Assembly: GCA_910577085.1 (NCBI GenBank)
Contig: CAJTLE010000056.1
Span: 1 to 17,568 of the forward strand
Source: an uncultured Allobaculum sp.
GTDB taxonomy: Bacteria; Bacillota_I; Bacilli_A; Erysipelotrichales; Erysipelotrichaceae
Direction of reading: 5' to 3'
Length of the DNA stretch: 17,568 nucleotides
Position 1 is the stretch's first letter. Every line of letters starts with the position of its first letter. Below, in pieces: positions 1 to 7,908 of the stretch. Below the pieces are notes generated by a model, which saw only the letters and a list, made by a program, of their open reading frames with translations, was not told the origin of the DNA and did no database searches. The position numbers and the translations under genes were made by a program.

Positions 1-314
1 GAATTGGCAAACTGGCAGTCTGGATCATAGCCGCAAAAAGAGGCAATCTGGATTGGAAGATTTGACGCCTGCAGCGAAAAGATAAAATCAATCAGTCTTA
101 CCGGAGATAACTTTTTGGATTTTCGGACAAACGCATCAGGAGACAGGAATTCTTCTGGGTGATTGGTCATCACATGGTTGACAGCCTCGCACAGGAGATT
201 CCGCATCGCCTCGGGAAACAGAAGAGTATCATCACGCGCGCAGGCTTCAGCCTGAAGGTCAGCAGCCTGAACAGGCTGTGGATAAAGAGTTGGTGTACAA
301 GATAAAGCGATCAT
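1..314 (-). CDS. IS4-like transposase, N-terminal part (runs off the window)
   Basis: An open frame of 104 codons runs from an ATG at 312-314 through the left edge without a stop. A ribosome binding site (GAAAGGA) lies about 9 bases upstream of the ATG, which fixes the start. The centre of the fragment carries the block EEFLSPDAFVRKSKKLSP followed by a hydrophobic LIDFIFSLQASNLP stretch. This matches my memory of the N-terminal part of IS4-family DDE transposases, where an F-x-R-x-[RK]-K-L motif precedes a leucine-rich segment. The catalytic DDE core would lie beyond the edge and cannot be judged. The gene points out of the window, so the IS end should lie between 315 and about 500. It could instead be a decayed copy. 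The family call rests on motif style only. Confidence 0.6.
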   Translation of the reverse strand, partial: MIALSCTPTLYPQPVQAADLQAEACARDDTLLFPEAMRNLLCEAVNHVMTNHPEEFLSPDAFVRKSKKLSPVRLIDFIFSLQASNLPIQIASFCGYDPDCQFAN

Positions 315-398
315 ATTGACACATCCTTTCAGAGACGAAAGGGCTAAAACATGCCCTCCATCGACTCCTTCGGAGTGTGCTGGCCGCAGGCCCGGCGC

Positions 399-426
399 AG
401 TTGTCAATTATCTCTTTAGGACAACT
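399..426. repeat. Inverted repeat upstream of the transposase
   Basis: Perfect 7-bp arms AGTTGTC (399-405) and GACAACT (420-426) are separated by 14 bases. Read on the minus strand, the spacer contains GATAAT, a possible -10 box for the transposase, but no good -35 box stands in front of it. The repeat could be an operator over the transposase promoter or part of the IS end. Nothing in the sequence decides between these. Confidence 0.35.
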
Positions 427-463
427 TTTTGACCATTAAATGTTTTTGTTTTTTAAGTATGCA

Positions 464-501
464 CAAAAAAAGCCAAATCATCTTAAACTGACGATTTGGC
501 T
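464..501 (-). terminator. Intrinsic terminator after the vWA gene
   Basis: On the minus strand a 9-bp stem AGCCAAATC/GATTTGGCT encloses a 13-base loop and runs into a tract of seven T. It begins 13 bases after the TAA of the vWA gene, so it would end that transcript. It also separates the vWA gene from the IS-like sequence to the left. Confidence 0.8.
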
Positions 502-514
502 ATCTAAAATGTCG

Positions 515-1738
515 TTAACCGAATGGCATTGCATTGTTGCCATAAATTCCACTCAAATCCTTGCCATTGTTCGTGACTTTAGCCTCATAAGAAACATCAC
601 CAAGCAGATCCGTCTTTTCAATCGGCTCATTGGTCATGGCATTGATCAGCCCAAACGACAGGGTATATTCTCCGCCCTTTAAAGATTCGAGGCTGGTGAC
701 TTCCTTGCCGGATTCATCGAGCAGGGTGACTGCAATATCCACATCGGGTTTGTAATAGACCTCAATGGTTGAAGCATTGTCGACATCCAGTTTCATCTGT
801 CCGGGTTCAAACGGCCCGGTAAACAAAGCCATCTGTCCCTGCAAAGAAGTGTCTGGCTTGTTTTCGGGATGGCTTGGAGAGTCCACTTCGCTGTAGCGGA
901 CTTCAACTGGATCACTGTCCGGTTTGTACGTCGTGTCGTTTTCATCAACGATCCCGTTGATCTGCACGTTTTCACCCTGGGCAAACACACGCAGCTCTTT
1001 CATTGGAACATCAAAAGAAACGGTCTGTTTGCGTTTGTCGACATCTAAACGGTTGGCATTAAAGACCTGCAGACCGACTTCGGTCACCCCTTCGAGAATG
1101 TCTTTGGAACTCTCAGTTTTTCTGTAGAAAATTTTCTGCGTCGGATCGCTTTCAATCGCTACCGCCTGTGGTCCCATGCCTAAGAAAATCACCGCAATAT
1201 CCTCGCATTTTTCATCCAGATAGTCTTCAATCTGCTTGGCACTCAATGAAGGATAGGCACCATCGCCATAGTTCTGCATTTTGCCATCGGTTAAGATGAC
1301 CAGCCACTTTTCATCAGCGGTACTGTTTTCGAGATCTTCCATGGCTGTCCGGACAGAATCAAAGGATGTATGACCGGAATCGGTTTTTGTATTGTGGATG
1401 ACAGCGATGTTTTCCTTGACATCGTCGGCCCCATCCAGCTCAATCCGCGGGTCAGCACCGGGCTTTGTATCATAGTCGGACATGTAATAGACGTTCATCC
1501 GGTCCTGATCCGAAAGCATGCCTGCGAACACTTCCATGGAATACTTCGCCTTACACCAGGCATCGGTCAGGCCCTGTTTGTTATCGAGCTCATACATGGA
1601 TCCTGAGTTGTCATAGACCACATAAACGTCGCGCGAGGGCGTATCATCCTGCTGATCAGCCAGAATGGGCTGCATAGCAGCAGCCAGGGCAAGCAGGGCT
1701 GATGCAAGGACTGGATAAATCCGCTTGCTTTTGTTCAT
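515..1738 (-). CDS. Secreted von Willebrand factor A (vWA) domain protein, C terminus apparently short
   Basis: This 407-residue protein has a Sec-type signal peptide at about 1-27 (basic MNKSKR, then a hydrophobic Leu/Ala core ending in ILADQQ). A vWA fold spans about 36-230 with a complete metal-ion-dependent adhesion site: DNSGSM with Asp43, Ser45 and Ser47, Thr124 in SGHTSF, and Asp151 in ILTDGK. Such proteins bind a metal and a ligand outside the cell. Residues 235-407 look like beta-rich Ig-type modules. The start is supported by GAGG 5 bases before the ATG. There is no C-terminal membrane helix, LPxTG motif or other anchor, and the chain stops just after a module strand (YEAKVTNNG). 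Larger vWA proteins of this style usually continue, so I infer truncation or a secreted short form. The ligand is unknown. Confidence 0.85.
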   Translation of the reverse strand: MNKSKRIYPVLASALLALAAAMQPILADQQDDTPSRDVYVVYDNSGSMYELDNKQGLTDAWCKAKYSMEVFAGMLSDQDRMNVYYMSDYDTKPGADPRIELDGADDVKENIAVIHNTKTDSGHTSFDSVRTAMEDLENSTADEKWLVILTDGKMQNYGDGAYPSLSAKQIEDYLDEKCEDIAVIFLGMGPQAVAIESDPTQKIFYRKTESSKDILEGVTEVGLQVFNANRLDVDKRKQTVSFDVPMKELRVFAQGENVQINGIVDENDTTYKPDSDPVEVRYSEVDSPSHPENKPDTSLQGQMALFTGPFEPGQMKLDVDNASTIEVYYKPDVDIAVTLLDESGKEVTSLESLKGGEYTLSFGLINAMTNEPIEKTDLLGDVSYEAKVTNNGKDLSGIYGNNAMPFG

Positions 1739-2384
1739 TCCTACCTCTTTTCCAGACAGCCAGAAGTCTGTCTTCTGAGTTTATAAGTACACTGTTGATT
1801 CTGAAGATCACTCAAGTGAGTCAGTTTATACTTCAGAAATTATTTTTAACAGTTCTACAAAGCGAAAATCTTTTCCAATGCAGCTTATGATAAGCTCTCA
1901 AAACAGCCAGATCTTCGATAGATTAGGATTAAAGTGAGATTAAAACGGAAACTGGATGGAAAAGAAAATCGAATCTCTTACAGAAACGTTGCTTTTCATA
2001 GCTTACATTTCTCTCTCATTATTCACAAGATTCCGTGATTTTTTGTGATCGGTTTCTGAATGATTTCTTACAATATTGTGCCCGAATTTGGTATAAGCCG
2101 TCAGAATTTATTTCGATATTCAAATTCAATGACTGGAAAATGAATACTTTTTCGCCAGAAATCATCAAAAACACATTTTGAAAGATACGATCAAAAAGAT
2201 TACCGACAACCTCTGGCCCTTTTTTGAATACAGAAGCGGCTCTTAAAATCCCTTCAGCCAGTATGATTTTGTCCGGTTTCTGGTCATTCTGGTCTTTTTG
2301 GATTGAAATCTTGATTTCAGGTCGTTTTTCCCTGTCCAAACATGAGGGATGAGAAAAAAGATTTGATTGCCCACTCAAAATCGG
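1739..2384. other. Non-coding or weakly coding gap between vWA gene and tRNA-Leu
   Basis: No convincing gene is present. The only long frame is 2019-2378 on the minus strand (119 codons). It would need a TTG start without a ribosome binding site, and its start lies inside the tRNA promoter, so I do not call it. The vWA leader holds a near-palindrome ACTCA-AG-TGAGT (1810-1821) and a TATAAA (minus, 1780-1785) without a credible -35 box. Confidence 0.5.
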
Positions 2385-2391
2385 TTAATAT
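2363..2391 (+). promoter_or_regulatory. Sigma-A-type promoter of tRNA-Leu
   Basis: TTGATT (2363-2368) and TAATAT (2386-2391) are separated by exactly 17 bases. The -10 box ends 10 bases before the mature tRNA 5' end, so transcription would start close to the tRNA. Confidence 0.8.
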
Positions 2392-2401
2392 ATCTTCACG
2401 T

Positions 2402-2488
2402 GCCCGAGTGGTGAAACTGGTAGACGCAGTGGACTCAAAATCCACCGGTAGCGATACTGTGCCGGTTCGAGTCCGGCCTCGGGCACCA
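2402..2488 (+). tRNA. tRNA-Leu, anticodon CAA
   Basis: This is an 87-nt class II tRNA. The acceptor stem is GCCCGAG pairing with CTCGGGC, with discriminator A and an encoded CCA. The anticodon arm GTGGA-CTCAAAA-TCCAC puts CAA at positions 34-36, reading the Leu codon TTG. A long variable arm follows, as expected for tRNA-Leu. The T arm is GCCGG-TTCGAGT-CCGGC. It is a single-gene unit with its own promoter and terminator. It lies just beyond the 3' end of the convergently transcribed McrBC-like operon; tRNA genes are common island insertion sites, but I see no copy of its 3' end elsewhere in the window. Confidence 0.97.
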
Positions 2489-2506
2489 TTTTTGATTTGA
2501 AAACAC

Positions 2507-2552
2507 AAGGAGCAGTAAAAGATTTTTCGCAAATCATTACTGCTCCTTTTTT
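2507..2552 (+). terminator. Intrinsic terminator of tRNA-Leu
   Basis: A perfect 12-bp stem AAGGAGCAGTAA / TTACTGCTCCTT (2507-2518 and 2537-2548) is followed by a run of T. It begins 18 bases after the tRNA CCA end. Confidence 0.9.
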
Positions 2553-2619
2553 CTGTTTTGGCACTCTGCTTCGATACTCTGTTCTGGCTTTCTGCGCTTT
2601 CCGTTTTGCCTTTCTGATT

Positions 2620-2660
2620 CCAAAAAGAAGGGGCCGTAACCATTCCCCTGGTTACGGCCC
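2620..2660 (-). terminator. Intrinsic terminator of the McrBC-like operon
   Basis: A perfect 12-bp GC-rich stem, GGGCCGTAACCA (2631-2642) and TGGTTACGGCCC (2649-2660), has a 6-base loop. On the minus strand the hairpin runs into CTTCTTTTTGG, so it terminates leftward transcription. It lies about 115 bases past the nuclease stop codon. With the tRNA terminator it insulates the converging units. Confidence 0.82.
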
Positions 2661-2775
2661 ATGTCTGGTCTTCTTGTTCGATTGTGAGGGATTTGAACGA
2701 TCCGGTATTCGATGATCAAAACATCAGATCAGAAAATCGGCAGTCTGGGGCTTGGCCTCGGATATTTCCGAACTG

Positions 2776-5265
2776 TTATTGATCAAGCCTTTCTTTTCCA
2801 TCTACATCCTGTCCATTTTGATCTGATGGACTCACCGTCTCTTCCGGTTCAAAATCAATTTCCCCTTCAAACAGATCAAAATCCAATGCCTGGTCGAAAT
2901 CAAAATCCCCTTCTGGATCGGGTGGATCAGGCAGTTCTGCACTGATCTTGATTTCCATTTGCTCCGATTGGGACGGACTGGCTTCAGGCGGAATTCTGCC
3001 TTCGCCTCCATCGCCATTTTCTTTTCCATCCATTACTGGATTTGTCGGCTGATCAGGGTGCGGATTCTGGTCGAAGGATTTCTGGAATCGATCAAAGGAT
3101 AAATCCAGATCCTCAAGTCCATATTCTTTTCTGAGATATTCTTTGGCTTTTTCTTCGGCTTCTTTGCGGATGCTTTCAATCGATCCTCCATCCAGGGCAT
3201 ATTTCCCTTCTACTGGCTGCGTTTGATTCGAAGGTGTGGACTGCAATTCTTCGTTCTGGCAGACCGTATCCAAAGGATCAGGCTTCTGATCTTCCGATTC
3301 AATCGTTGAATCCGGCAAAGGTTCCGGCAGGTCTTCGGCTCGAGCTGCTTCAGGAATCTGCCAGGCCTTCACTGTATGCGTGGAGAGGTCAGGCTGGTCT
3401 TCAAATAAAGGATGACCGGCTGCATGTTCAAACTGAATGGAAAACAATTTGCGAAGGGCCATAAACTGTTCCCGCTGGTCGGTGCAGATCGACTCGCTCA
3501 GGCCAATAATTTCCACCTGCGGAAATTCCTGATGCCCAGACTGGATCAGATCATAAACCGAAGAGGTGATGGAAGACCGGTCAAAGGTAGCGGTCTGCTT
3601 GCCATGAAAGATATACAGGCCTGTGATTTCATCGTCCGGATCCATGGTCGATAAGGAAAACAGGTACTTATAGACCAGCGGAATTACCTTATAATCCCGG
3701 ACGTTACGATAGGTCGTATATTTGGCATCTCCAAGAATATACTTGGCCCCTTTCCAGCGTTCACTCTCGATTTTGACGACATAGTCTGGCGTATAGTAAC
3801 GCCCGCTTGTCGGTTCTCCCCAGCCGCGGGGAAAGGAGAGTGAGGTATTGCGGACGAGATTGCAGGAGCTTTTCATCGCCCGTTTCTGGTCGTAGATCAC
3901 TGGCTGATAAAATAGCGTGACCCGGACGTCTTCGCGCTGGTAGACAAAGACATTGTTGATGCTTGGCGGATCATAAAACGTATCGTCCTGGCGGTTAGCC
4001 AGAATTCGTCTGGCGGAAACCAGCTGGAAATCCCAGTCCAGAAAGAAGCGGCCAAGTTTGCTGAGAACATACACCTCGTAAAGGGTTGTAATCTGTAAAA
4101 ATGTCGTCGCAAAGCGGATATCGGCTGCACTGACATTTCGCATCGCAAACCACTGGCCAATCGAGCCAAAAATCTGACGATAACCAGGAATCTGGCCAAA
4201 TGTCGGGGTCATATGCGGCAGACTGGTCAGTTCAAAAGAGCTGGCCGGAATGATCGAGGCATAAATTTCATACAGTCTTGAAAATTCTTTTTGCAAAGAC
4301 TGCAGATCCTTCATCATATCCTGCAGGGTTAAGGCAGTCGCCCTGGCCATGTAAGTCGATGAGGTCACAAAGAGGCCGCTGGAATGAAACTGTACGGGAA
4401 GCTTGTCGATATAAGCCTGGATCGAGGGGATCATATTGTTGGTCTCTTTGATGATGGCCTGCAGAAAGGAAAGGATGACCTGGTTTTCATAGACATCCGT
4501 ATTTCTTGTGGTTCCCCGTGAACTGAGAGCGGCCAGATCCGGTACATACAGGCGATGACCAATCCGCACTCCACTTGCCATGGTCGTTGGCTGCAGAGCT
4601 TCCGGATGGCGGTTGAGCTGCTGGAGCATGCGTGCATCGAGATGCTGAGGATTGCCCTGGCGGCAGGTGGAGCTGGTTTTGGGGTTAATCCGGATCATTC
4701 GCCAGGCTTTTTCGAGCAGAATGCCGGTCTGCTTGAGCAGACGGATCTTGTCTTCCATGGAGTACTGGCCATAGCCGAAATGGGTGGTCAGATTGATGTA
4801 GTCTTTCTGGGTTCCATATAAAAGCATCCGGTTGTTGCGGGCAGCATAGCTGCCCATGGTATTGACGGAAAAGTTTTCGTCATCCGGACGAACCATGATC
4901 TGGAAATATTCCGATTTCAGGCGGACCGGGCCTTCGCTGGTTTTGAAGATCAGCGCAATACTGGAAAGACCAAAGCTGTCCGCAAAAATCCGCTCGCCAT
5001 TTCCTGGCAGATGAAAAGTGATGTTGCCAGAATGCGCATGAAAAGTATGGGGCGCTGGATACCCGTTGATCAGAATCTCCAGCGAGCGGATATCGGTGGT
5101 ATTGGCTGTCAGAAGCTGAGCCGAATAAGACCGGTTGGCAAAGACCTTAATATCCGGAATCCGGGTCAGCTCAGCGAGCGGTTGATGAACCGAAGCAGGG
5201 TGAAGCTGCAGTTCAATCAACTCCTGGCTTTCTTCACTGGACAGCCTTAATTTGTACTCACGCAT
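2776..5265 (-). CDS. DUF2357 / PD-(D/E)XK nuclease, McrC-like partner, with long acidic tail
   Basis: This 829-residue protein has three parts. Residues 1 to about 380 fit the DUF2357 (PF09823) style, with a beta-rich start and a TDVYENQVILSFL block near 257. Residues about 385-610 fit PDDEXK_7 (PF04411, formerly DUF524): Glu397 in LYEVYV, Asp494 in YYTPDYVV, and Asp513 with Lys515 in LGDAKYTTY, which form a complete PD-(D/E)XK site. Residues about 612-829 are low-complexity, rich in Asp, Glu, Pro and Gln, with repeated DFD. In McrBC-type systems the nuclease subunit cuts nucleic acid and activates the NTPase ring. The start codon shares base 5265 with the stop of the upstream NTPase gene (TGATG), and no good Shine-Dalgarno is present, which points to translational coupling. 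Nuclease and family are well supported; defence is inferred, and the target is unknown. Confidence 0.85.
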   Translation of the reverse strand: MREYKLRLSSEESQELIELQLHPASVHQPLAELTRIPDIKVFANRSYSAQLLTANTTDIRSLEILINGYPAPHTFHAHSGNITFHLPGNGERIFADSFGLSSIALIFKTSEGPVRLKSEYFQIMVRPDDENFSVNTMGSYAARNNRMLLYGTQKDYINLTTHFGYGQYSMEDKIRLLKQTGILLEKAWRMIRINPKTSSTCRQGNPQHLDARMLQQLNRHPEALQPTTMASGVRIGHRLYVPDLAALSSRGTTRNTDVYENQVILSFLQAIIKETNNMIPSIQAYIDKLPVQFHSSGLFVTSSTYMARATALTLQDMMKDLQSLQKEFSRLYEIYASIIPASSFELTSLPHMTPTFGQIPGYRQIFGSIGQWFAMRNVSAADIRFATTFLQITTLYEVYVLSKLGRFFLDWDFQLVSARRILANRQDDTFYDPPSINNVFVYQREDVRVTLFYQPVIYDQKRAMKSSCNLVRNTSLSFPRGWGEPTSGRYYTPDYVVKIESERWKGAKYILGDAKYTTYRNVRDYKVIPLVYKYLFSLSTMDPDDEITGLYIFHGKQTATFDRSSITSSVYDLIQSGHQEFPQVEIIGLSESICTDQREQFMALRKLFSIQFEHAAGHPLFEDQPDLSTHTVKAWQIPEAARAEDLPEPLPDSTIESEDQKPDPLDTVCQNEELQSTPSNQTQPVEGKYALDGGSIESIRKEAEEKAKEYLRKEYGLEDLDLSFDRFQKSFDQNPHPDQPTNPVMDGKENGDGGEGRIPPEASPSQSEQMEIKISAELPDPPDPEGDFDFDQALDFDLFEGEIDFEPEETVSPSDQNGQDVDGKERLDQ

Positions 5266-7877
5266 CAGAAGAACTGGTAATACTGCATGGAGTCGTCCCC
5301 TTTCTCCATGATTTCTTCCAGCTTAGCTTGGCAAAGGGACAGATTATTTTCTTTGAAGAAGTTCAGCATCTCGGCCAGCAGCTGACGGAAACGCTCCGAG
5401 GTGCCGTTGAGCGATGGCATCATTCTCTGTAAGATCGCATAGTCTAACGCAATCAGGGCTGCCGGACGCAGTTCACTTTCCGCTTCAAACCAGCGGGCTC
5501 CGCTTTGAATATAACGGCGCATGGCCAGCTGGGAACGGATGGAGACAGGAACGCCGGCTTGGGTAAAGAAAGTCTGAGCCTGTCTGAACAAAGTTTCGAA
5601 CGGTTCAGGCAGATCCAGCGTGGTTTCGGTTGGTTCAAAAGCTTCCTGGAGCTGGTTGAAGGTAAATAACTGTTCCTCCAGAACACTGCCGACAGCCGCC
5701 TGGCCAAGACCGGTATCCAAAGAGATGTCATGTTCGGGCATGGAAATGACAAACGCGCGGTCTAACAGCCTCGAAGAGAGCGGTTCGGTGGTGTGGTCAC
5801 TTTGAATGGTGGCCGCAAAATGAAGGGCCTGTGGAATTTCAAGCCGATAGCCTTCCCCCAGATTAAGCGTTCCGCGGTTGAAGCCTGGATCATCCTGGTC
5901 CATGGCCATGAAGTCGGCCCAATAGTATTCCATGCTCGATAAGTTGGCATCATCAAGCAGGACTAAAGCCGGAAGCATTTTTTCCTGATGCGGGTCGCGC
6001 GATTCCATATCCAGAATGGAAAGCAGATCAAACAGCTCTGGGCTGGCCTTATCAAACGTACGGGTCAGTGAGTTGTAAAAGCCGACCAGATCCCGACGGC
6101 TCGTCCAGCCGCGTTCCACACTGATCGAAACGAACCGGCCGCAGTATGGAAAATCTGGATGACTGAGACGCAGTTCATCTGGCTGGCCAAGACTGAGGAC
6201 ATCAGCCGTAATTTCGTTAAGGGAAGTTTTTCCAGAGCCTGGCCGACCGGTAAAGATCGTTAAGAAGGACTGGCTCAGGCAGATCAGCACATTGAGGATT
6301 TCATTATCGGTATATTCCGGGCGCCGCAGGTGGAAGCTGTGTTTGAGCTGCAGGACAGTCTGCGCTGCATCCAGCGTGGAAACCGGAAGGGTCGCAATGG
6401 CTTTGGCAGCCATCGAGTATTCTTCTTTCATTTGCCGCTGCTGGCTTCTTGCCGTCTGTTCCAGGAAACGTTCGGAAATGAGATTATCAAAAGTCATTTC
6501 CAGAACTTTGTTAGCGGAGCTGGCCAGAATGGAGTCTAACTGTTCCTGCAAACCTTCCAGCCGCAAGCTCAACTGATTGCTCTGCTGGAGCTTGCGGGAA
6601 TTTTCAGCATCAAGATATTCGCTTTGGCGTTCGAGATCCGCCAGATTGCTGGCAAGACCCGTCGTGCGCAAAATTTCCTGCAGGCGCTGTTCCGAGGACT
6701 CGCGAACCTGTTCGAGATGAGCAATCTGGGTGTTGTATTCTTCCAGACGTTTTGCCGGGTTGAGTCGTTCCAGCTCGGCTACCTGCTCTGTCAACTCATT
6801 TTTCTGTCTGGACAAGGTTTCCAGTTCACTTTTGTATCTGGCTTCAAGGGAAGCAAATTCACGGAAAGTTCCAATCTGGTCTAAGAACTCTTCATCTTCA
6901 CTCAGCGCCCGAATGACAGAAGCATAAACCTGCTGATCCTGAAAGTTTACAAGCAGGCTGCCGACGAGTTTGCCAACCTGGTCAAGCGTGGCATCAAAGC
7001 GTTCGGTCGAGCTGAGAACATCTTCCAGCTTACGGGCTCTTGCTTTTGCGACTTCTTTGGAAACCGTTCCGCCGGAAAGCAGACTGTTGGTATACACACT
7101 GATCATGGAAGACGCGGCCTGCTCATCAAAGCGGTATTTATTGGACATCCGTCGTTTCATGGTCTCTTTAAAGTTATCAATCAATTCCTCGAGTGAAATC
7201 AGATCATACGCATAAGGGATGATGTTCTCTCCGGCAATCGGGGCGTAGCTTCGGGTAACATCTTCCTGATCCAGGACGACATAATGACCGGGAATGCCAT
7301 CGGTATATTCATAGCCATGAATCAGATGGTTGGTCTTTTCCGGATTGGGCCAGACAAAAAACAGATCCCGATCTTCGTCATAACGGACTTTGTAAGGTCC
7401 GATCAGAACATTGGGCTCATCAATTGGAATCAGAATTTCCATGCCTTCGTTGACATTGGGGGAATCAATCCAAAGGCAGCGATCACTTTTCCAGTCGCCT
7501 TCAATGGCTTCTTTGTCGACAACGTAATACAGGCCTAAATCTTCCATGCGTCTTACGGTTGAACCAAAATTACGGGAAACATCCAGCTTCCACGCAGTCG
7601 GATAGCGGGAGCCGTCTGCTTTCAAATTGGGCTGTAAATCATCAAAAGAAAAATCAAGTAAAATATCGTCTCCATCCTGAAACAGATCTTCTAAAGAAAA
7701 GCTGGGTGAGGTGGAAACCAGGTTAATGTTTAAATACTGTGATTCTGGTAAAAGTCTGCGAATGTCCGCCTGGGACAGATATACAAATTCGTCGCCAACC
7801 AGTTTATAGCCGGGATAAAAATTGACATAATACCCGTTCTTACTGCTGACCTTAATTTCTCCTACATATGTTTCCAT
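5265..7877 (-). CDS. Coiled-coil McrB-like AAA+ NTPase of a type IV restriction-like pair
   Basis: This 870-residue protein carries an N-terminal region (1 to about 330) that I do not recognise, probably a target-sensing module. A coiled coil rich in Glu, Gln and Leu heptads spans about 340-480, and a C-terminal AAA+ domain spans about 515-790. Walker A is GRPGSGKTS (544-552). Walker B is ALVLLDDANLSSMEYYW (637-653). The sensor block is ATIQSDHTTEPLSSRLLDRA (689-708), the form seen in McrB-type ATPases, where related proteins have T-x-N-x-D-E-T-T and a Leu-Asp-Arg. McrB proteins form hexameric rings that translocate or remodel nucleic acid and activate a nuclease partner, which is encoded next. 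Asp643 sits where Walker B usually has Glu. AAAGG lies about 9 bases before the ATG. A 6-bp hairpin (7894-7908) sits in the leader. Confidence 0.87.
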   Translation of the reverse strand: METYVGEIKVSSKNGYYVNFYPGYKLVGDEFVYLSQADIRRLLPESQYLNINLVSTSPSFSLEDLFQDGDDILLDFSFDDLQPNLKADGSRYPTAWKLDVSRNFGSTVRRMEDLGLYYVVDKEAIEGDWKSDRCLWIDSPNVNEGMEILIPIDEPNVLIGPYKVRYDEDRDLFFVWPNPEKTNHLIHGYEYTDGIPGHYVVLDQEDVTRSYAPIAGENIIPYAYDLISLEELIDNFKETMKRRMSNKYRFDEQAASSMISVYTNSLLSGGTVSKEVAKARARKLEDVLSSTERFDATLDQVGKLVGSLLVNFQDQQVYASVIRALSEDEEFLDQIGTFREFASLEARYKSELETLSRQKNELTEQVAELERLNPAKRLEEYNTQIAHLEQVRESSEQRLQEILRTTGLASNLADLERQSEYLDAENSRKLQQSNQLSLRLEGLQEQLDSILASSANKVLEMTFDNLISERFLEQTARSQQRQMKEEYSMAAKAIATLPVSTLDAAQTVLQLKHSFHLRRPEYTDNEILNVLICLSQSFLTIFTGRPGSGKTSLNEITADVLSLGQPDELRLSHPDFPYCGRFVSISVERGWTSRRDLVGFYNSLTRTFDKASPELFDLLSILDMESRDPHQEKMLPALVLLDDANLSSMEYYWADFMAMDQDDPGFNRGTLNLGEGYRLEIPQALHFAATIQSDHTTEPLSSRLLDRAFVISMPEHDISLDTGLGQAAVGSVLEEQLFTFNQLQEAFEPTETTLDLPEPFETLFRQAQTFFTQAGVPVSIRSQLAMRRYIQSGARWFEAESELRPAALIALDYAILQRMMPSLNGTSERFRQLLAEMLNFFKENNLSLCQAKLEEIMEKGDDSMQYYQFF

Positions 7878-7893
7878 AGGTCAAACCTTTCTA

Positions 7894-7908
7894 ACCGCTT
7901 TCAGCGGT
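7894..7908. promoter_or_regulatory. Short palindrome in the leader of the McrBC-like operon
   Basis: ACCGCT-TTC-AGCGGT is a perfect 6-bp inverted repeat. It stands just upstream of the ribosome binding site of the NTPase gene. It may be an operator or a leader RNA hairpin limiting expression. I could not find a convincing -35/-10 pair upstream, so its position relative to the promoter is unknown. Confidence 0.35.

Noticed and set aside
2019..2378. 119-codon minus-strand frame next to the tRNA
   Set aside because: It needs a TTG start with no ribosome binding site, overlaps the tRNA promoter and has no recognisable motif.
2680..2705. tRNA-like T-loop string on the minus strand, taken as a possible second tRNA or attachment site
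   Set aside because: The flanking bases do not pair as a T stem, no acceptor or anticodon arm exists, and it does not match the tRNA-Leu 3' end.
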